Assembly (NCBI GenBank): GCA_020216805.1
Contig: JAIWNN010000138.1
Coordinates: forward strand, 1 to 14,907
Length of the DNA: 14,907 bases
From: Desulfarculus sp.
Lineage (GTDB): Bacteria; Desulfobacterota; Desulfarculia; Desulfarculales; Desulfarculaceae
Direction: 5' to 3'
Made by a program: the position numbers and the translations under genes. Below, piece by piece: positions 13,302 through 14,907 of this stretch (its first letter is position 1; each line of letters opens with the position of its first letter). The notes under the pieces were generated by a model. The model had not been told where the DNA came from. It was given only the letters and a program-made list of their open reading frames with translations, and ran no database searches.

Positions 13302-14204
13302 ATGGCCCCGCAGGGCATGACCTTTCAGAACGTGATCTTGGCACTCTCGCGCTATTGGGCCGACCAGGGTTGTTTGATCGGCCAGCCCTACGACATCGAG
13401 GTGGGCGCGGGCACCTTCAACCCCCACACCACCTTGCGGGTCCTGGGGCCGGAACCCTGGAAGGTGGCCTACGTGGAGCCCAGCCGACGGCCCACCGACG
13501 GCCGCTACGGCGAAAATCCCAACCGTTTGCAGCATTACTACCAATACCAGGTGATCCTCAAGCCCTCGCCCTTGAACGCGCAGGAGCTTTATCTGGACTC
13601 CTTGAAGGTGCTGGGCATCGACCCCCTGGAACACGACATCCGCTTCGTGGAGGACGACTGGGAGTCGCCCACGGTGGGGGCCTGGGGGTTGGGCTGGGAG
13701 GTCTGGCTGGACGGCATGGAGATCACCCAGTTCACCTATTTCCAGCAGGTGGGCTCGGTGGACCTGAACCCCATCAGCGTGGAGCTGACCTACGGGCTGG
13801 AGCGCATCACCATGTACCTCCAGCAGATCAACAACGTCTACGACCTGGCCTGGAACGACAACGTCAGCTATGGCGACGTGCACAAGAAGGGTGAGTGGGA
13901 GCACTCCACCTATAACTTCGAACGGGCCGACGTGCCCATGCTCTGGCAGCTCTTCGAGCACTACGAGGCCGAGGCCCAGCGCCTGTTGCGCCAGTCCGAC
14001 CCGCCCCTGGTGCTGCCGGGTTATGACTACTGCCTGAAATGCTCCCACACCTTCAACCTGCTGGAGGCCCGGGGGGCCATCAGCGTCACCCAGCGCACGG
14101 CCTACATCGCCCGCATCCGCGACCTGGCCCGGGCCGCGGCCGAGGCCTATGTCAAGCAGCGCGAGGAGATGGGGCACCCCCTGCTCGGAAAGGCGGTGGC
14201 CTGA
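13302..14204 (+). CDS. glyQ: Glycine--tRNA ligase alpha subunit
   Basis: This 300-residue class II synthetase subunit activates glycine and, with GlyS, forms the alpha2beta2 enzyme. The sequence follows E. coli GlyQ closely: [18 protein letters not shown] (7-24), [20 protein letters not shown] (33-52), [20 protein letters not shown] (57-76), then [20 protein letters not shown] and the C-terminal [18 protein letters not shown] 13302 has AGGGGA about 9 nt upstream; ATG 13317 is a possible alternative start. The stop codon overlaps the glyS start (TGATG), showing translational coupling. All conserved blocks are intact. Confidence 0.98.
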   Translation: MAPQGMTFQNVILALSRYWADQGCLIGQPYDIEVGAGTFNPHTTLRVLGPEPWKVAYVEPSRRPTDGRYGENPNRLQHYYQYQVILKPSPLNAQELYLDSLKVLGIDPLEHDIRFVEDDWESPTVGAWGLGWEVWLDGMEITQFTYFQQVGSVDLNPISVELTYGLERITMYLQQINNVYDLAWNDNVSYGDVHKKGEWEHSTYNFERADVPMLWQLFEHYEAEAQRLLRQSDPPLVLPGYDYCLKCSHTFNLLEARGAISVTQRTAYIARIRDLARAAAEAYVKQREEMGHPLLGKAVA

Positions 14205-14907
14205 TGCCGCAGTTGCTCTTTGAGATCGGCAGCGAGGAGATGCCGGCCCGCTTCCTGCGCCCGGCGCTGAAGTCCCTGGCCGAACTGGCCGCCCAGGAGC
14301 TGGAGCGCCAGGGCCTGGCCCATGGGACCATCGCCACCCACGGCACTCCCCGCCGGCTCTGCCTGGTGGTGGAGGGTCTGGCCGCCCAGCAAGCCGACCG
14401 CCGGGAGGTGGCCCTGGGTCCGCCCAAGCAGGCGGCCTTCGACGCCTCCGGCCAGCCCACCAAGGCCGCCCTGGGCTTCGCCAAGAGCCAGGGGGTGGAG
14501 GTGGGCCAACTGGAGACGGTGGAAACCGACAAGGGCCCCCGTTTGGGCTACACCCGCCACATCCCCGGCCGCCCGGCGTTGGAGGTGCTCAGCGAATTGC
14601 TGCCCCGCCTGGTCACCGCCATCCCCTTCCCCAAGACCATGCGCTGGGGGGCGGAGACCATCCGCTACGCCCGGCCCATCCACTGGCTGCTGGCCCTCTT
14701 GGACGGCCAGGTGGTGCCCTTCGCGTTGGCCGGCATCCAATCCGGCAACCTGACCTACGGCCACCGCTTCCACGCCCCGGGGGCCATCCCAGTGACCGGG
14801 GCCGACGATTATTTGGCCAAGCTGGCCGCGGCCCAGGTGCTGGCGGCCCGCCAGCCCCGCCGCCAGGCCACCGCCGCCGAGGTGGCCGCCGCCGCCGCGC
14901 AGATCGG
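14204..14907 (+). CDS. glyS: Glycine--tRNA ligase beta subunit, N-terminal part (runs off the window)
   Basis: An open frame of 234 codons continues past the window end; the full protein is usually near 690 residues. It starts [18 protein letters not shown], the standard GlyS N-terminus. It continues with HGTPRRLCLVVEGLA, LGPPKQAAFDASGQPTKAA and FPKTMRWG, all typical of the tRNA-recognising beta subunit. The ATG overlaps the glyQ stop by one base. The segment from about residue 200 onward is Ala-rich, which fits the GC-rich coding style here. Confidence 0.97.
   Translation, partial: MPQLLFEIGSEEMPARFLRPALKSLAELAAQELERQGLAHGTIATHGTPRRLCLVVEGLAAQQADRREVALGPPKQAAFDASGQPTKAALGFAKSQGVEVGQLETVETDKGPRLGYTRHIPGRPALEVLSELLPRLVTAIPFPKTMRWGAETIRYARPIHWLLALLDGQVVPFALAGIQSGNLTYGHRFHAPGAIPVTGADDYLAKLAAAQVLAARQPRRQATAAEVAAAAAQI

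Noticed and set aside
13155..14177. Minus-strand open frame of 340 codons over glyQ
   Set aside because: glyQ is unmistakable on the plus strand, and the antisense frame shows only Val/His/Gly-rich shadow sequence.
1..14907. CRISPR arrays, tRNA or rRNA genes, phage or attachment sites
   Set aside because: No regularly spaced repeats, no cloverleaf pattern and no rRNA signature were noticed on either strand.

Overview
The window is GC-rich, densely coded DNA. The gene content suggests a strictly anaerobic bacterium, most likely a sulfate-reducer-like member of Desulfobacterota (former Deltaproteobacteria). The pointers are an HdrD-like iron-sulfur oxidoreductase beside a FAD/NAD-type [2Fe-2S] protein, a corrinoid/tetrahydrofolate methyl-transfer system, and separate glycyl-tRNA synthetase alpha and beta genes. 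The taxonomic assignment is inference; no rRNA is present.

Layout. (1) Positions 1-1567, plus strand: the 3' end of a FAD/NAD(P)-type oxidoreductase and a complete HdrD-like protein, probably one electron-transfer operon. (2) Positions 1597-1926: an internally deleted, decayed IS3-family element between two convergent gene sets. (3) Positions 1957-9794, minus strand: a seven-gene C1 methyl-transfer locus. In transcription order it encodes an OFA-type MFS transporter, a corrinoid protein, a uroporphyrinogen-decarboxylase-fold (UROD) methyltransferase and an MtrH/AcsE-like pterin methyltransferase. After a hairpin and a probable internal promoter come a GntR/UTRA regulator, a second corrinoid protein and a RACE-type ATP-dependent corrinoid activator. 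(4) Positions 9795-10236: a non-coding gap with the probable main promoter of that locus. (5) Positions 10237-12143: an acyl-CoA dehydrogenase divergent from a TetR regulator, with a palindromic operator candidate between them. (6) Positions 12184-12291: a dispersed palindromic repeat. (7) Positions 12350-13048, minus: a ComB-family phosphosulfolactate phosphatase. (8) Positions 13302-14907, plus: glyQ and the 5' part of glyS.

How the genes may work together. The methyl-transfer locus has every part of a corrinoid demethylation system. The transporter brings in a methylated substrate and the UROD-fold enzyme moves its methyl group to cob(I)alamin on the corrinoid protein. The pterin enzyme then passes the methyl to tetrahydrofolate for the Wood-Ljungdahl pathway, and the RACE protein re-reduces accidentally oxidised Co(II). 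The arrangement resembles O-demethylase (Mtv/Odm/Mto-type) systems, but the substrate cannot be read from the sequence. Its unusual points are two different corrinoid proteins, a dedicated UTRA-domain regulator, and a sequence motif shared by the two promoter regions.
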